DNA from: Cyanobacteria bacterium UBA11153
Lineage (GTDB): Bacteria; Cyanobacteriota; Cyanobacteriia; Cyanobacteriales; Coleofasciculaceae
Assembly (NCBI GenBank): GCA_003511885.1
Contig: DOIX01000356.1
Location: 4,664-19,831 of the forward strand
Direction of reading: 5' to 3'
DNA: 15,168 bases
This document shows positions 1 to 5,685 of the stretch, in pieces; position 1 is the first letter of the stretch; each line of letters opens with the position of its first letter. A model generated the notes under the pieces. It was given only the letters and a program-made list of their open reading frames with translations. It was not told the DNA's origin and did not search any database. The position numbers and the translations under genes are program-made.

Positions 1-109
1 TTCTTGCTCCCCCCTTTCACAAGCAGGGCTGGGGGGGGGTAAAAACTTTGGCAAAAACAAGTATCTTTGGCAAAGTGAGATGCTCCTGGGGGGTGAAAAC
101 TTTGGCATA
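1..109. repeat. C/G-rich dispersed repeat, copy 1 (cut by window edge)
   Basis: A C-run/G-run segment (CTCCCCCCTTT about 7-17, nine Gs at 31-39) is followed by AAACTTTGGCA and ATCTTTGGCAAA. The first ~86 nt align with 6371-6456 inside the glycosyltransferase gene, with scattered mismatches and a few small indels. A shorter internal echo (GGGGGGTGAAAACTTTGGCA) occurs at about 88-107. It is non-coding here and immediately precedes a second shared repeat at 105-136. Confidence 0.7.
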
Positions 110-136
110 ACGCACCCTAGGGATGGATGGTTAAAT
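105..136 (+). repeat. 32-bp dispersed leader repeat, copy 1
   Basis: This 32-bp block begins GCATAACGCACCCTAGG and matches 5588-5619 at 30 of 32 positions. Here it lies about 50 nt upstream of the Rpn-family gene, in its likely 5' untranslated region. The second copy lies upstream of the glycosyltransferase gene. It holds no ORF and its role is unknown. Confidence 0.75.
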
Positions 137-187
137 CTGGAAATTTATTGTTAATATATAAATAACGGAATTAGTGGAGGTGGCAAA

Positions 188-1048
188 ATGCAATTTATCA
201 ACCCCAAAACAGATTTTGCCTTTAAAAGAATATTTGGCTCAGAGCAAAACAAAGATATCCTCATCAGTTTCCTCAATGGCATCCTATATGAAGGGAAATC
301 GACGATTAAAAGCTTAGAAATTCTCAATCCTTACCAAGTACCGAGAATTAGAGGTTTTAAAGACACATATTTAGATGTGAAAGCGGTTCTCGATAACGAG
401 CAAACCGTCATTATTGAAATGCAGGTGTTGAATGTAGAAGGATTTGAAAAGCGGATTCTCTACAATGCAGCGAAATCCTATTCCATGCAACTGGAAAAAG
501 GACAAGATTACACTCTACTCAATCCGGTGATAGCCTTGACAATTACTGATTTTAAAATGTTCTCTAATTTGGAGAAACCCATTTCGCGGTTTATTCTCAA
601 AGAAAGAGACTTTTTAATCGACTATACCATATACGATTTAGAGTTAGTCTTTGTCGAGTTGCCCAAATTTATCAAAGAAATAGATGAAATAGAAACCCTG
701 ACAGAGCAATGGATATATTTCCTGAAAAGTGCATCTAATGTAAATGAAGTACCAGAAAAAGTTGGGGGAGTTGCGGCAATCAGAAAGGCTTTTGAAGTGG
801 CAAATATAGCAACCCTCAATCGGGAAGAATTAGAAGAGTTAGAACATCGTGAAATTTATATTATTGACCAGCGGAATGCGATTAAAAAAGCACAGCAACA
901 AGGATTAGAACAAGGATTAGAACAAGGAGCAAAAGAAAAAAGTCTAGAAATTGCGAGGAAACTTCTGGATATATTAGACGAAGCAACTATCAGTCAGACG
1001 ACAGGATTGAGTTTGGAGGAAATACAAAGGTTGAAAGAGGAAAAATAG
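188..1048 (+). CDS. Rpn family recombination-promoting nuclease / PD-(D/E)XK nuclease family transposase
   Basis: A 286-residue protein of the Rpn/PDDEXK_2 family, members of which are DNA endonucleases linked to RecA-independent recombination and are often called transposases. The hallmark N-terminus FINPKTDFAFKRIFG is at residues 3-17. The nuclease core is visible as D63 followed by E77-M-Q79 (the D...ExQ form of PD-(D/E)XK). The C-terminus (about 233-286) is Gln/Glu-rich and helical, with a tandem 12-bp repeat at 902-925 encoding QGLE units, a common variable-length tail in this family. GGAGG at 176-180, 7 nt before the ATG, is a good ribosome site and fixes the start. All catalytic residues are present, so it is probably intact. 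It stands alone amid repeats, consistent with an accessory gene; the host target is unknown. Confidence 0.9.
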   Translation: MQFINPKTDFAFKRIFGSEQNKDILISFLNGILYEGKSTIKSLEILNPYQVPRIRGFKDTYLDVKAVLDNEQTVIIEMQVLNVEGFEKRILYNAAKSYSMQLEKGQDYTLLNPVIALTITDFKMFSNLEKPISRFILKERDFLIDYTIYDLELVFVELPKFIKEIDEIETLTEQWIYFLKSASNVNEVPEKVGGVAAIRKAFEVANIATLNREELEELEHREIYIIDQRNAIKKAQQQGLEQGLEQGAKEKSLEIARKLLDILDEATISQTTGLSLEEIQRLKEEK

Positions 1049-1109
1049 GGTAGACAGTCTACGTGTAGCAGGAGATAGGTTTTTAAAATCAAGAGACATC
1101 TTGACAAGG

Positions 1110-1269
1110 CTGTAGGGGTGAAGGATATGGGGAATATGGCTAATGGGTAAACCATTATATTCATATCCAAATGCTTCACCCTGCCTTGAGGAAATCAGGG
1201 TGAAGCATTGGCGGATATAAACTCTGATTTACCCAATAATTTAGTCGCGCCAATGCTTCACCCCTACAG
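1110..1269. mobile_element. 160-bp MITE-like imperfect palindrome
   Basis: Three perfect inverted blocks share one centre at 1189.5: the outer 14 bp CTGTAGGGGTGAAG (1110-1123) with 1256-1269, the 8 bp TGGGTAAA (1144-1151) with 1228-1235, and the inner 14 bp AATGCTTCACCCTG (1170-1183) with 1196-1209, leaving a 12-nt loop. Pairing stops sharply at 1110/1269. The intervening arms match only partly, as in an ageing element. From memory, the GTAGGGG(C/T)GAAGCATT terminal motif is a common cyanobacterial dispersed repeat. No clear target-site duplication was found. It encodes no transposase, so any mobility would depend on one elsewhere. Confidence 0.75.
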
Positions 1270-1447
1270 TACAACACAAACAGAGAATATCAATTATAAA
1301 GAACATTGCCTTAACTATCTAAAAGAAGCACTAAACCCACAGCAAGCGCCTGAAGAATTAGCCGCAGCCCAACGAATTCTTTCCAGCCCGATGGATTTAA
1401 CCCTAATTTCCCTGATGCTATCCCATACAAGAAGAACAATTGCGTAA
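1208..1447 (+). pseudogene. Short ORF read out of the palindrome; probable gene fragment
   Basis: The reading frame encodes 79 residues, but its ATG and first ~20 codons lie in the right arm of the 160-bp palindrome, so that start is probably fortuitous. The remainder (from about 1270) reads as a plausible protein segment: a helical NYKEHCLNYLKEAL stretch followed by AAAQRILSSPMDLTLISLML. It then ends abruptly. No ribosome site precedes the ATG. This looks like an internal scrap of a larger protein whose 5' part was replaced or separated by the repeat. The parent family is not recognised. A genuine small protein cannot be excluded. Confidence 0.4.
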
Positions 1448-1465
1448 AAAAAAGCTCCCTTGTTT

Positions 1466-1524
1466 GTAGTAGGCACTAAAGTGCCTAAAAAATGTATAAT
1501 TGCCAGCACTAAAGTGCTTACTAC
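1466..1524. repeat. Nested inverted repeat between fragment and coaE
   Basis: Two 20-bp arms (1466-1485 and 1505-1524) are inverted copies around centre 1495, with outer ends GTAGTA and TACTAC. Each arm also contains its own small palindrome, GCACTAAAGTGC. The structure can fold as one long hairpin or two small ones. It lies between the convergent ends of the 1208 fragment and coaE, so it could stop transcription from both sides, although it lacks a clean U-tract. This GTAGTA..AGTGC type is a familiar dispersed repeat in cyanobacteria. Confidence 0.7.
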
Positions 1525-1536
1525 GAACTTTTAAAT

Positions 1537-2115
1537 CTAACCCAGAGCCAGATCTACTTGTTGCCGTAAATTATCTAAGGTGGTAGAATTATCCAAAGCT
1601 ACATTAGCACGAGCAATTTTATCCTCAAGTGATAATTGACTATTAATTCGCGCTTGTGCTGCTGCTAAATCAAAGCCATCCCTTTCCATTATCCGCTTTA
1701 ATTGTTCTTCTTGATTACAGGAAACCACCCAAATTTCTGTAACCAAATCTGTCATATTTGCTTCAAATAGTAAAGGTATCGCTAAGATGATGATATTTCC
1801 CATCTCCCTAGCAATTTCTGATTCAAATCGCTGGCGCACGTAGGGATGAATCTGTGCTTCTACCCATTCTTTTTCGGCTGGATTATGAAAGATAATCTCG
1901 CCCAAACCTTGCCGATTTAGCGTGCCATCTGATAATTGTACTTTCTCACCGTAGCGGGCAAAAATTTTCTGTAAGATTTCCGTACCAGGTTTCACTGCTT
2001 CCCTGGCGTAGATATCCGCATCTAAAATGGGAAGTTGGTAAGTTTCGGCTAGGTAATTTGAGACTGTTGTTTTGCCTGTGGCAATGCCGCCTGTGATGCC
2101 AATAATTCGTTTCAA
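1537..2115 (-). CDS. coaE: Dephospho-CoA kinase
   Basis: Catalyses the last step of coenzyme A synthesis, ATP-dependent phosphorylation of the 3'-hydroxyl of dephospho-CoA, in the cytoplasm. The 192-residue length is usual for bacterial CoaE. The N-terminus has the Walker A loop GGIATGKT at residues 9-16, then LDAD at 31-34, which carries the conserved substrate-site acidic residues. The central IILAIPLLFEANM segment, with LLFE, is the family's conserved strand-loop, and the lid/adenine-binding part follows with QLKRIMERD. The start MKRIIGITGG is the standard CoaE beginning. It is monocistronic or read after the small xisI remnant 51 nt upstream on the same strand; that neighbour has no logical link to CoA synthesis. 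Confidence 0.95.
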   Translation of the reverse strand: MKRIIGITGGIATGKTTVSNYLAETYQLPILDADIYAREAVKPGTEILQKIFARYGEKVQLSDGTLNRQGLGEIIFHNPAEKEWVEAQIHPYVRQRFESEIAREMGNIIILAIPLLFEANMTDLVTEIWVVSCNQEEQLKRIMERDGFDLAAAQARINSQLSLEDKIARANVALDNSTTLDNLRQQVDLALG

Positions 2116-2166
2116 GATTGTAAGTTACAATAATTTTAGGTAAGTGGCTATATCTAACCCAAGTTG

Positions 2167-2313
2167 CTAGTTATAAACCACTTTTATCCGATCTTTTTCA
2201 GTATCGAAAACCAGCTCAATTTCCACTTCAGCTTCTGGGTTCTTACTCATGGAATCAGCATACTGTTTCAGTAATGTTTTGATGCTTTTTCGATAATTCT
2301 CTAGTCTATTCAC
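2167..2313 (-). pseudogene. Truncated XisI-like protein (fdxN element excision controlling factor family)
   Basis: Read from GTG 2313, the 48-residue product begins VNRLENYRKSIKTLLKQYA and contains EVEIELVFDTEKDR. This matches, as I recall the family, the start of XisI proteins (a K/RL..YR...I..LL..YA segment, then an E.(Q/E)L.FDTE.D strand). XisI proteins are about 110 residues, so the second half is missing: a TAG follows VVYN and the downstream frames do not continue the family. GAGGAGG about 9-10 nt before the GTG is a strong ribosome site, favouring this start over the longer ATG-initiated frame from 2391. The GTG overlaps the stop of an upstream frame (GTGA), as in a coupled xisH-xisI pair. 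Family assignment is from remembered sequence, not a search. Confidence 0.65.
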
Positions 2314-2399
2314 GCTTGAATTGCCTCCTCGTCTGGTGTGTAAACAAGCGGTCTTTTCTGGACATGGTTTAAACTTGCGATCGCATCCCATCTTGACCT
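2310..2399 (-). pseudogene. Possible C-terminal remnant of a XisH-like gene
   Basis: Immediately upstream of the truncated xisI-like gene, an open frame without a start codon encodes about 29 residues ending HVQKRPLVYTPDEEAIQA. It begins after an in-frame TAA at 2402-2400 and terminates at a TGA (2312-2310) that overlaps the xisI-like GTG by 4 nt. The ending resembles the '..LIVY.P..E.I..W' tail of XisH proteins, which normally precede XisI. The overlap geometry is the main argument; the residue similarity alone is weak. The HIP1 site at 2377-2384 lies inside it. Confidence 0.35.
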
Positions 2400-2432
2400 T
2401 TATAGTTTACCTCAACATGGCAATATAGAAAA

Positions 2433-2474
2433 GAGGTGAGAGGTAAGAGGTGAGAGGTTAGGGGGTAAGAGTAA
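2433..2474 (+). repeat. Heptameric short tandem repeat tract, copy A
   Basis: Six consecutive 7-mers read GAGGTGA, GAGGTAA, GAGGTGA, GAGGTTA, GGGGGTA, AGAGTAA in perfect register. This is the heptanucleotide STRR type known from filamentous cyanobacteria. The tract is followed by an AAATATCTAAATAT motif (2473-2486) that recurs with one change at 3227-3240 after the second tract. Confidence 0.8.
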
Positions 2475-2490
2475 ATATCTAAATATTCTC

Positions 2491-2511
2491 CCCTCTCCTT
2501 GCAGGAGAGGG
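2491..2511. repeat. Dispersed hairpin repeat CCCTCTCCT-TGC-AGGAGAGGG, copy A
   Basis: A perfect 9-bp stem (2491-2499 with 2503-2511) with a 3-nt loop, followed by a G-rich tail. The same element, with a C-to-T loop change and one more base pair, is at 3347-3369. No U-tract follows, so a terminator role is uncertain; it behaves as a dispersed repeat. Confidence 0.7.
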
Positions 2512-2560
2512 ATTAGGGGAGCGGTTTTATATATGTAAGGCAGTAACACGAGTTATAAAA

Positions 2561-3067
2561 ATGAAACCAACAGACGAATTAAGGCATCTATTTTCTGGGG
2601 AATATCCAGAAGAGCGAGGAGAAGATTTTGCGATAATATGGTTTAATGTTATCTGTCCAGGAAATGCAGATCGAGTTCTCAAAAATTGTCGAGAAGTCTT
2701 GGCTATAGTCCTGAGACAGTATGAAAAAAATTGGCTATCTGAAAATGAATGGCGAGAAGTATTACCTAGATGGTTTGTTGAAAGTTGTGCCCCAGAATGT
2801 AGGGAAGAAGATTATGAAGAAAATCTAGCTAACTGGCAAACACTTTCTAGAGAAGAACAAATACGCGAAATAGAAGAAGAATTGTGGAGTATGATGGAGT
2901 GGATAAGTTGGTTCGATCCTGCTGATGAAAGATATTGGTTTTGGTGGGATGCTGTTGTCAAAGATCCAAATCTTTTACTTGTGACTGTTGAGGTAGTAGA
3001 TTGTATATACCCATCGGGATCTCTTGCCTGGTTATTGCGGGCATCTGGCGCTATTAAAGTTGAATAA
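2561..3067 (+). CDS. Hypothetical protein, Trp-rich and acidic
   Basis: A 168-residue protein that I do not recognise. It has no signal peptide and no membrane segment. Tryptophan is unusually common (12 residues, about 7%), with a cluster at 109-129 including WISWFDPADERYWFWWD, and Glu/Asp are abundant throughout, notably ECREEDYEEN (79-88) and EEQIREIEEE (98-107). Predicted character is mainly helical and cytoplasmic. The C-terminal part (137-168) is more hydrophobic (NLLLVTVEVVDCIY). The ATG lacks a clear Shine-Dalgarno sequence (AAGG lies over 20 nt upstream), so the start is moderately sure. It sits between two sets of matching dispersed repeats (2433-2511 and 3167-3369), so it may have been gained or duplicated with them. 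No enzymatic motif is visible. Confidence 0.7.
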   Translation: MKPTDELRHLFSGEYPEERGEDFAIIWFNVICPGNADRVLKNCREVLAIVLRQYEKNWLSENEWREVLPRWFVESCAPECREEDYEENLANWQTLSREEQIREIEEELWSMMEWISWFDPADERYWFWWDAVVKDPNLLLVTVEVVDCIYPSGSLAWLLRASGAIKVE

Positions 3068-3166
3068 ACCAATAACATTTTTATCTAAAAAAAGCGTAAG
3101 TTTTTAAGAGTCTTATCGTTATGTTAAGCAGCGGGGGCATGTAAATTGGATAGTGATGATAAGTAA

Positions 3167-3229
3167 GAGGTAAGAGGCAAGGGGTAAGTGCTATGGGGTA
3201 AGTGCTATGGGGTGAGGGATAAGACTAAA
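3167..3229 (+). repeat. Heptameric short tandem repeat tract, copy B
   Basis: Nine in-register 7-mers: GAGGTAA, GAGGCAA, GGGGTAA, GTGCTAT, GGGGTAA, GTGCTAT, GGGGTGA, GGGATAA, GACTAAA. The exact 14-bp tandem duplication at 3181-3208 is two heptamers long. It is of the same class as 2433-2474 and is followed by the same AAATATC(C/T)AAATAT motif. Confidence 0.8.
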
Positions 3230-3346
3230 TATCCAAATATAGCGGTTCTCACTTCCGTGAGGTATACTAAATTCTTTGAATACTAACATTATCGAACTAT
3301 CTAACTTTAGATGTGTACTCCATCCACCTGAGAAAGGTTATATTCT

Positions 3347-3369
3347 CCCCTCTCCTTGTAGGAGAGGGG
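3347..3369. repeat. Dispersed hairpin repeat CCCCTCTCCT-TGT-AGGAGAGGGG, copy B
   Basis: A perfect 10-bp stem (3347-3356 with 3360-3369) and 3-nt loop, with a G-rich tail to 3380. It ends about 40 nt before the aldehyde dehydrogenase ATG, so it is probably in that gene's leader. It is near-identical to 2491-2511 upstream of the preceding gene. Confidence 0.7.
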
Positions 3370-3410
3370 CTGGGGGAGGGGTTAAAATTAAAATAGTTCA
3401 GGATACCAAC

Positions 3411-4784
3411 ATGCTTACTCAAACACCAGTAAAGGATATTATCCTCCAACAACGTCAATTTTTTGCTACAGGTAAAACTAAATCTGTAGAATGGCGCATC
3501 GAACAACTTAAACGACTAAAACAAGCGATTTTAGATGATAAAGAGGTAATTATTAATGCTGTTAAAGCTGATTTGGGAAGATCGGATTTTGAGGCATATT
3601 TTGAAATAGCTTCCATCTCAGAAATTAATTATGCTCTCAAACATATTAAGTCTTGGAGCAAACCGAAAAAGGTATCGGCTGGGATTCAGCAATTTCCGGC
3701 TTCGGCTCAAATTTATCCGGAACCTTTGGGTGTTATTCTAATTATATCACCTTGGAATTATCCGTTTTCTTTACTAATTTCACCTTTGGTGGGCGCGATC
3801 GCAGCCGGAAACTGTGCTATCCTCAAACCATCGGAGATTGCCGCGAGTACCTCTGGCGCAATCGCAAAAACGATCCAAAAAACTTTCGATCCTTCCTATA
3901 TTGCTGTTATAGAGGGTGGTGTGGAAGCTAGTCAAGCACTTTTAGCGGAAAAGTTTGACCATATCTTTTTCACAGGTGGCACTGCTGTGGGCAAAATTGT
4001 CATGGAAGCAGCGGCTAAACATCTTACTCCGGTAACTTTGGAATTAGGCGGGAAAAGTCCTTGTATTATTGATGCAGATGTGGATTTAAAATATGCGGCT
4101 AAACGGATTACTTGGGGCAAATATGTTAACGCTGGACAAACTTGTATTGCCCCTGATTATCTTTTAGCAGATAGTCGAATTAAGTCGGCTCTCTTGACAG
4201 AAATTAAGCAATGCGTCCATAATTTTTATGGTACAGATCCATTTCAAAGTCCCGATTATGCCCGAATTATTAGTCGCCGACATTTAGAAAGACTCCAACC
4301 TCTATTAAAAGATGGGAAAATAGTGGTTGGTGGGGAATGCAATCCCGAAGAAAAGTATATCGCACCAACGGTAATTGACGGGGTTAACTGGGATTCGCCA
4401 ATCATGCAAGAGGAAATATTTGGCCCGATTCTACCAGTACTAGAGTATACTGATTTGAATGTTGCGATCGCAGAAATTAATGCTCGCCCTAAACCTTTGG
4501 CACTGTACTTCTTTTCTAAGGATAAGGAAAAACAGGAGCAAGTATTACAACAAACTTCTTCGGGCGGTGTTTCTATCAATGATACTATTATGCACAGCAC
4601 TGTGGATACCTTGCCTTTTGGTGGTGTGGGCGATAGTGGCATTGGTGGCTATCACGGGAAGGCGAGTTTTGATACTTTTTCCCATTATAAAAGTGTCTTG
4701 AAGAAAGGATTTTCGTTGGATCAAAGTTGGCGCTATCCACCTTATAAAGATAAGTTATCTCTGCTTAAGAGAATTATTGGTTAA
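3411..4784 (+). CDS. Aldehyde dehydrogenase (NAD(P)-dependent, Slr0091-like fatty/apocarotenoid aldehyde type)
   Basis: Oxidises aldehydes to carboxylic acids with NAD(P). The 457-residue protein from ATG 3411 has the short (class 3-like) length. Seen in order: SPWNYPF at 113-119 (oxyanion Asn116), NCAILKPSE at 134-142 (coenzyme Lys139), FFTGGTAVGK at 186-195, LELGGKSP at 210-217 with general base Glu211, GQTC at 242-245 with nucleophile Cys245, and the later EEIFGPILPV cofactor motif. The cyanobacterial relative Slr0091 acts on long-chain and apocarotenoid aldehydes; that substrate is inferred. An upstream in-frame start at 3276 would add 45 residues translated from the dispersed hairpin repeat and is rejected. 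The tail (after about 430) is basic and amphipathic. The phosphatase gene follows closely and may be co-transcribed. Confidence 0.93.
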   Translation: MLTQTPVKDIILQQRQFFATGKTKSVEWRIEQLKRLKQAILDDKEVIINAVKADLGRSDFEAYFEIASISEINYALKHIKSWSKPKKVSAGIQQFPASAQIYPEPLGVILIISPWNYPFSLLISPLVGAIAAGNCAILKPSEIAASTSGAIAKTIQKTFDPSYIAVIEGGVEASQALLAEKFDHIFFTGGTAVGKIVMEAAAKHLTPVTLELGGKSPCIIDADVDLKYAAKRITWGKYVNAGQTCIAPDYLLADSRIKSALLTEIKQCVHNFYGTDPFQSPDYARIISRRHLERLQPLLKDGKIVVGGECNPEEKYIAPTVIDGVNWDSPIMQEEIFGPILPVLEYTDLNVAIAEINARPKPLALYFFSKDKEKQEQVLQQTSSGGVSINDTIMHSTVDTLPFGGVGDSGIGGYHGKASFDTFSHYKSVLKKGFSLDQSWRYPPYKDKLSLLKRIIG

Positions 4785-4810
4785 TTGGTTAATTGGTTAT
4801 TGGTTATTGG
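4781..4810 (+). repeat. Short tandem spacer repeat TTAATTGG/TTATTGG
   Basis: Two copies of TTAATTGG (4781-4796) followed by two of TTATTGG (4797-4810) overlap the dehydrogenase stop codon and fill the spacer. TTG codons in it make a longer phosphatase frame possible from 4785, but its repetitive nature argues against that start. Confidence 0.7.
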
Positions 4811-4838
4811 TATCCTAATTTGCCCTTCCCCCATTTTA

Positions 4839-5513
4839 ATGAAATATGCTGCTATTTTTAGTATTCTGGGTGTTTCTTTAATCCTATTAGGTTGTAAACT
4901 GGAAATTATTGGCTGGTTATTTTTCTGGAGTGGTATCAGTTTCTCAATCGTCGGCTGTGGCTATGGAGGATTGGGGGCTAAAGTTTTTGGTAAAAAATCT
5001 AATGGTAGTATCAGCAAATTATCTCTATCCTTATTATTACCTTATTTATTATTAACTTGGATAGTTTGGCATATTCAACGATGGATTAGTCAATCATCTG
5101 CTTGCCATCAAATAATTCCTGGTATCTGGTTGGGCAGGAGACCATTTTTACCTGAATTACCCGATAATATCGACTTAATTATCGATTTAACCTCTGAATT
5201 TGTCGAGCCTTATAATGTTATTGCTCGCAAAACTTATATTTGTATCCCTACACTGGATAATTCTGTACCACCAGATTCCAGTTTTCAAAAACTAATTGAG
5301 ATAATTTTATCTTGGCAGGGCAATATTTATATCCACTGCGCCCTCGGTTATGGGCGCTCTGCTACCGTTGTGGCTGGTATTCTTTTGGCTAAAGGATTGG
5401 TGGATAATCTGGATGAAGCGGAAAAATTTATCGAAGCAAAGCGCCCCGGTATTAAATTAAGTCAAGAGCAAAAAAGTTTGCTGAAAAGAGTGTTTAATTT
5501 AGCAAGTTATTGA
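4839..5513 (+). CDS. Membrane-anchored dual-specificity protein phosphatase (CX5R phosphatase)
   Basis: A 224-residue protein with two parts. The N-terminal ~80 residues are membrane-embedded: hydrophobic segments at about 3-19, 22-40 and 61-78. The rest is a cysteine phosphatase domain of the dual-specificity/tyrosine type: IWLGRRPFLPEL (96-107), a probable general acid in IPTLD (Asp140), the signature HCALGYGRS at 166-174 with nucleophile Cys167 and Arg173, and the closing AKRPGIKLS segment. ATG 4839 is preferred to TTG 4785, which lies in a tandem repeat; neither has a clear ribosome site. The substrate is unknown: phosphoprotein, phosphoinositide-like lipid or phosphatidylglycerophosphate (as for PTPMT1 relatives) are all possible. 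A membrane anchor makes a lipid substrate reasonable. It lies 54 nt after the aldehyde dehydrogenase, so co-expression is likely. Confidence 0.85.
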   Translation: MKYAAIFSILGVSLILLGCKLEIIGWLFFWSGISFSIVGCGYGGLGAKVFGKKSNGSISKLSLSLLLPYLLLTWIVWHIQRWISQSSACHQIIPGIWLGRRPFLPELPDNIDLIIDLTSEFVEPYNVIARKTYICIPTLDNSVPPDSSFQKLIEIILSWQGNIYIHCALGYGRSATVVAGILLAKGLVDNLDEAEKFIEAKRPGIKLSQEQKSLLKRVFNLASY

Positions 5514-5551
5514 GATATGAGTTAGATTGATAAATTATATATGGTAGTAAT

Positions 5552-5599
5552 GGTGCGTTAGCTACCCTTCGGGAAGGCTGCGCCAACGCATAACGCACC
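5552..5599. repeat. Dispersed hairpin repeat (GGTGCGTTA...TAACGCACC)
   Basis: Arms GGTGCGTTA (5552-5560) and TAACGCACC (5591-5599) are perfectly complementary. The interior has a second small stem CCTTC-GG-GAAGG around 5566-5577. The TTCGGGAAGGCT core is typical of cyanobacterial dispersed palindromes. The 3' arm is shared with the 32-bp leader repeat at 5588-5619. Confidence 0.7.
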
Positions 5600-5619
5600 C
5601 TAGGAATGGAGGGTTAAAT
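5588..5619 (+). repeat. 32-bp dispersed leader repeat, copy 2
   Basis: Matches 105-136 at 30 of 32 positions. Downstream, AAGGAGAGTGGTAAAATA (5633-5650) resembles the ribosome site and start of the Rpn gene (GTGGAGGTGGCAAAATG), but with ATA in place of ATG. The segment therefore looks like a copy of an Rpn-type gene leader, now stranded upstream of the glycosyltransferase. Confidence 0.7.
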
Positions 5620-5685
5620 TAAATCTGATATTAAGGAGAGTGGTAAAATACGGAATATTTCTTTAATCTAAAAGATCTAAACTTA

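Larger units (their letters stand above)
3068..3410. other. Repeat-filled intergenic region before the aldehyde dehydrogenase
   Basis: This 343-nt gap has no credible gene. In order it contains an A-rich stretch, the heptamer tract 3167-3229, the AAATATCCAAATAT motif (3227-3240), a small hairpin CTCAC-TTCC-GTGAG (3248-3261) followed by a -10-like TATACT at 3263-3268, and the dispersed hairpin 3347-3369. A promoter for the aldehyde dehydrogenase near 3263 is possible, but no convincing -35 box is seen. A frame open from 3276 into the gene passes through the hairpin repeat and is judged not translated. Confidence 0.5.

Noticed and set aside
2314..2391. Longer xisI-like frame from ATG 2391
   Set aside because: The extra 26 residues are unlike XisI and lie upstream of a strong ribosome site placed for GTG 2313.
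2433..3229. Repeat tracts considered as a CRISPR array
   Set aside because: Units are 7 bp in continuous tandem with no spacers of constant length, and no cas genes are near.
3276..3410. N-terminal extension of the aldehyde dehydrogenase
   Set aside because: It translates the dispersed hairpin repeat 3347-3369 (ILPSPCRRGAGGG); the family's N-terminus begins at MLTQTPVKD.
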